From contig NZ_CP029495.1 in the NCBI RefSeq assembly GCF_003325475.1, forward strand, positions 620,001 to 684,000: 64,000 nucleotides of DNA, read 5' to 3'. Under the pieces are notes generated by a model. It had not been told where the DNA came from and did no database searches. It worked only from the letters and a program-made list of their open reading frames with translations. How positions within the stretch are numbered: the stretch's first letter is position 1; each line of letters begins with the position of its first letter. Of the stretch, positions 60,801 through 64,000 are shown piece by piece. The translations under genes and the position numbers were made by a program. Source of the stretch: Chromobacterium phragmitis (GTDB taxonomy: Bacteria; Pseudomonadota; Gammaproteobacteria; Burkholderiales; Chromobacteriaceae).

Positions 60801-63038
60801 ATGCCAGCAGAACAATCGAAAATCATCTATACCCTCACCGACGAAGCGCCGGCGCTGGCCACCAGTTCCTTTCTGCCCATCGTCCAGGCCTTCGCGGGTT
60901 CCGCCGGCATCCAGGTCGACACCGCAGACATCTCCGTAGCCGCCCGCGTGCTGGCCGAATTCCCGGATCATCTGACCGACTCGCAAAAAGTGCCGAACAC
61001 CCTGGCCGAGCTGGGCAAACTGACGCTGCAGCCCGACGCCAACATCATCAAGCTGCCCAATATCAGCGCCTCGGTGGCCCAGCTGATCGCCTGCGTCAAG
61101 GAACTGCAGTCCAAGGGCTACAACATTCCGGACTACCCGGAAAACCCGGCCAGCGACGAAGAGAAAGCGATCAGGGACCGTTACGCCAAATGCCTGGGTT
61201 CCGCTGTGAACCCGGTGCTGCGGGAAGGCAACTCCGACCGCCGCGCGCCGCTGGCGGTGAAGAATTACGCGAAGAAGCACCCGCACTCGATGGGCGAATG
61301 GAAACAGTGGTCGCAGACCCACGTCTCCCACATGCACCATGGCGACTTCTACCACGGCGAAAAGTCCATCACCCTGGACAAGGCCCGCGACGTCAAAATG
61401 GAACTGGTGACCAAGAGCGGCCAGACCATCGTGCTGAAACCCAAGGTGGCGCTGCAAGCCGGCGAAATCATCGACTCGATGTTCATGAGCAAAAAGGCGC
61501 TGTGCGACTTCTACGAGCGCGAAATGGAAGACTGCCGCGAGTCCGGCATCCTGTTTTCCTTGCACGTGAAGGCCACCATGATGAAGGTGTCCCATCCCAT
61601 CGTGTTCGGCCACTGCGTCAAGATCTACTACAAGGACGCGTTCGAGAAGCACGGCAAGCTGTTCGACGAGCTGGGCGTCAACGTCAACAACGGCATGGCC
61701 ACGCTGTACGAGAAGATCGAAACCCTGCCGGCCTCCAAGCGCGAGGAAATCATCCGCGACCTGCACGCCTGCCAGGAGCACCGTCCGCGCCTGGCGATGG
61801 TGGACTCCGCCAAGGGCATCACCAACTTCCACTCGCCGAACGACATCATTGTGGACGCGTCCATGCCGGCGATGATCCGCGCCGGCGGCAAGATGTGGGG
61901 CGCCGACGGCAAGCCGTACGACGCCAAGGCGGTGATGCCGGAATCGACCTTCGCCCGCATTTACCAGGAGATGATCAACTTCTGCAAATGGCACGGCAAC
62001 TTCGACCCGCGCACCATGGGCACCGTGCCCAACGTCGGCCTGATGGCGCAAAAAGCCGAAGAATACGGCTCGCACGACAAGACCTATGAAATCCAGGAAG
62101 ACGGCGTCGCCAACATCGTCGACCTCGCCACCGGCGAAGTGCTGCTGAGCCAAAACGTGGAAGCCGGCGACATCTGGCGCATGTGCCAGGTCAAGGACGC
62201 GCCTATCCGCGACTGGGTGAAGCTGGCCGTGACCCGCGCCCGCAACTCCGGCATGCCGGCAGTGTTCTGGCTGGACCCGTACCGCCCGCACGAGAACGAG
62301 CTGATCAAGAAGGTAAACACCTACCTGAAGGATCACGACACCAGCGGCCTGGACATCCACATCATGTCGCAAGTGCGCGCGATGCGTTACACGCTGGAGC
62401 GCGTGGCCCGCGGCCTGGACACCATCTCGGTCACCGGCAACATCCTGCGCGACTACCTGACCGACCTGTTCCCGATCATGGAACTGGGCACATCGGCCAA
62501 GATGCTGTCCATCGTGCCGCTGATGGCCGGCGGCGGCATGTACGAAACCGGCGCCGGCGGCTCGGCTCCGAAACACGTGCAGCAGCTGCTGGAAGAAAAC
62601 CACCTGCGCTGGGATAGCCTGGGCGAGTTCCTGGCGCTGGCGGTGTCGCTGGAGGACCTGGGCATCAAGACCGGCAACGCCAAGGCCAAGATCCTGGCCA
62701 AGACGCTGGACCTGGCCACCGGCAAGCTGCTGGACGAGAACAAGTCCCCGTCGCGCCGCACCGGCGAGCTGGACAACCGCGGCAGCCAGTTCTACCTGTC
62801 CATGTACTGGGCGCAGGCGCTGGCCGAGCAGTCCGAGGACAAGGAGCTGCAAGCCCGCTTCGCGCCCGTCGCCAAGCAGTTGGCCGACAACGAGCAAACC
62901 ATCCTGGCCGAACTGAAGGCCGTGCAAGGCAAACCGGCCGACATCGGCGGCTACTACCTGCCGGACGCCGCCAAATGCAGCGCGGTGATGCGCCCGAGCG
63001 CCGCCTTCAACGCCGCCATCGCCGCGGTGCGCGCATAA
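60801..63038 (+). CDS. icd: NADP-dependent isocitrate dehydrogenase, monomeric type
   Basis: 745 residues, the size of the monomeric IDH-II class, not the homodimeric Icd. Substrate and metal-binding segments are SDRRAPLAVKNYAKKHPHSMG, HGDFYHGEKS, and the C-terminal GNAKAKILAKTLD and NRGSQFYLSMYWAQALAEQ. It makes 2-oxoglutarate and NADPH. Confidence 0.96.
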   Translation: MPAEQSKIIYTLTDEAPALATSSFLPIVQAFAGSAGIQVDTADISVAARVLAEFPDHLTDSQKVPNTLAELGKLTLQPDANIIKLPNISASVAQLIACVKELQSKGYNIPDYPENPASDEEKAIRDRYAKCLGSAVNPVLREGNSDRRAPLAVKNYAKKHPHSMGEWKQWSQTHVSHMHHGDFYHGEKSITLDKARDVKMELVTKSGQTIVLKPKVALQAGEIIDSMFMSKKALCDFYEREMEDCRESGILFSLHVKATMMKVSHPIVFGHCVKIYYKDAFEKHGKLFDELGVNVNNGMATLYEKIETLPASKREEIIRDLHACQEHRPRLAMVDSAKGITNFHSPNDIIVDASMPAMIRAGGKMWGADGKPYDAKAVMPESTFARIYQEMINFCKWHGNFDPRTMGTVPNVGLMAQKAEEYGSHDKTYEIQEDGVANIVDLATGEVLLSQNVEAGDIWRMCQVKDAPIRDWVKLAVTRARNSGMPAVFWLDPYRPHENELIKKVNTYLKDHDTSGLDIHIMSQVRAMRYTLERVARGLDTISVTGNILRDYLTDLFPIMELGTSAKMLSIVPLMAGGGMYETGAGGSAPKHVQQLLEENHLRWDSLGEFLALAVSLEDLGIKTGNAKAKILAKTLDLATGKLLDENKSPSRRTGELDNRGSQFYLSMYWAQALAEQSEDKELQARFAPVAKQLADNEQTILAELKAVQGKPADIGGYYLPDAAKCSAVMRPSAAFNAAIAAVRA

Positions 63039-63059
63039 GCGCCGTCTCTCGCCTCAAAC

Positions 63060-63090
63060 AAGCCCCCGGATCAAGACCGGGGGCTTTTTT
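63060..63090. terminator. Terminator of icd
   Basis: AAGCCCCCGG / CCGGGGGCTT with a 7-nt loop, then T run. Confidence 0.9.
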
Positions 63091-63109
63091 CATGCCTCCA
63101 CGCCATCCG

Positions 63110-64000
63110 TCACCGCCAGTCCCGCGCCAGCTCCCGCGCAGCCGCCAACACCCGCTCCCTGGCATCATTCCGCCGCTTGCCGCCGCGCCAGGCCATCATG
63201 ACCCGCCAACGCCCCGGCGCCGGCTCATCCAGTTTCAGCTCCCGCAGCACGCCCCGCGCCAACTCCTCCCTCACCGCCAGACGCGGCACAAAGGCGACAT
63301 AGCCATGCCATAAGGCCAGATCTCGCGCGGCGGTCGCCGGCTGTAGCAAATGTATGGGTTTGGCGGTCTCGCGCAGGCTGCGCAGCCGGCTCGCCAACTC
63401 GTCCGCTCCCTCGCCCCAGCTTTGCGGCGCCAGCGGGTATTGTGCCAACTGGCGCAGCGGCAGGGGCGCGGCGGACTGCGCCAGCGGATGCGCCGCGGCG
63501 GCCACTGCCGTCACCGGCGAATCGCACAAGGTCTCTAGCTCCAAGCCGGAGCCCGCCGGCCGCTGCAACACGAAGCCGACATCCAGTTCCCCTGCCAGCA
63601 GTTGCTGGATGATCCGCGGCGAATGATCGGTATCGCAACTCGCCTCCAACGGCGCATCGGCCAGCTTGTCCAGCAGAGGGCCGAACACCACGCCGGCCAA
63701 CGATGGCAAGCAAGCCATTCTGATCCGCGGCAACCCCGCTTTCCCCGACAGCCGGTTCCGCCCCTCGGCCAAAGCGTCCAACGCCGCCCGCGCGGCGGGC
63801 ATAAAGGCCAGGCAAGCTGCCGTCGGCTCCGCGCCGCGCCTATGCCGGTCGAACAACTTAGCGCCCAGCGCCGACTCCAGCGCGGCGATGCGCTGGCTGG
63901 CTTGCGGCTGCGACCATCCCCGGCGCGCCGCGGCCTGGCTGAAACTGCCCAGTTCCGCGGCATCCAGCAGCAATTCGAGATCATCCAAACTGATAGACAT
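63110..64000 (-). CDS. LysR-family transcriptional regulator
   Basis: 296 residues from the ATG that ends exactly at the window edge, so an upstream extension cannot be excluded. HTH: LLLDAAELGSFSQAAARRGWSQPQASQRIAALESALGAKLFDRHRRGAEPT. The effector domain is complete (VGFVLQRPAGSGLELETL). Target unknown; the neighbour is outside the window. Confidence 0.9.
   Translation of the reverse strand: MSISLDDLELLLDAAELGSFSQAAARRGWSQPQASQRIAALESALGAKLFDRHRRGAEPTAACLAFMPAARAALDALAEGRNRLSGKAGLPRIRMACLPSLAGVVFGPLLDKLADAPLEASCDTDHSPRIIQQLLAGELDVGFVLQRPAGSGLELETLCDSPVTAVAAAAHPLAQSAAPLPLRQLAQYPLAPQSWGEGADELASRLRSLRETAKPIHLLQPATAARDLALWHGYVAFVPRLAVREELARGVLRELKLDEPAPGRWRVMMAWRGGKRRNDARERVLAAARELARDWR

Noticed and set aside
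60774..62927. 717-codon minus-strand open frame inside icd
   Set aside because: Antisense shadow of the monomeric IDH gene.

Overview
The window looks like a piece of the chromosome of a Chromobacterium-type betaproteobacterium (Neisseriales, Chromobacteriaceae). The evidence is a uniformly high G+C, the ubiC-ubiA pair, the rpsF-priB-rpsR-rplI operon, perM next to purM and hda, a monomeric NADP isocitrate dehydrogenase, and FNR beside hemN. The genus is inferred from gene content and protein style, not from a database search. I saw no rRNA, tRNA, transposase, prophage or CRISPR array. About 65 protein genes are supported.

Layout. 1-4121 (minus) is an accessory operon: an aromatic-acid-type MFS transporter, a transglutaminase-like protein, a PaaK-like adenylating ligase and a cysteine-synthase-like PLP enzyme. 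It is fed from an AT-rich promoter region (4128-4351). 4352-8195 holds an orphan gene and the metR/metE pair. 8260-11329 carries sixA, lrgAB and ubiCA. 11488-16654 has a small His/Lys-rich secreted protein and a leftward run: perM, hda, a HAD phosphatase, a DUF815 ATPase, a Nudix-ThiE fusion and a membrane-anchored protein. 16740-20939 is purM-purN-DUF3108-rsmB-like. 21072-26078 has a ClC channel, monothiol glutaredoxin, upp with an attenuator-like leader hairpin, a GNAT, an unknown gene and uraA, so pyrimidine salvage genes bracket two others.

26295-27764 is a compact unit of two paralogous secreted micro-proteins on either side of a LysR gene, with three similar operator-like sites. 27829-29356 is a coupled array of three GNAT acetyltransferases. 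29552-33254 holds an isochorismatase-family hydrolase, a DUF2322-like protein, a Dcu transporter and a MarR-GNAT fusion with twin palindromic operators. 33255-34653 is the ribosomal rpsF operon. 34810-37010 has a small secreted protein and a copper module (multicopper oxidase plus CsoR). 37142-41969 contains suhB, trmJ, a decayed DUF1853 gene, fnr and hemN.

42149-46872 has a chemoreceptor, a sodium:alanine symporter and a periplasmic binding protein. 46974-51911 is the ugpBAEC-ugpQ glycerol-3-phosphate operon behind a Pho-box-like sequence. 52089-55014 is a cytochrome bd-type oxidase (cioAB) led by its own GbsR-like regulator. The rest is glycerate kinase, mutS, a small unknown gene, an RluE-type pseudouridine synthase, icd and a LysR gene at the right edge.

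Most of the window is core metabolism. The parts that do not look routine are the 1-4121 operon, the LysR/micro-protein unit, the GNAT array, the MarR-GNAT fusion, the copper module and the DUF1853 pseudogene.
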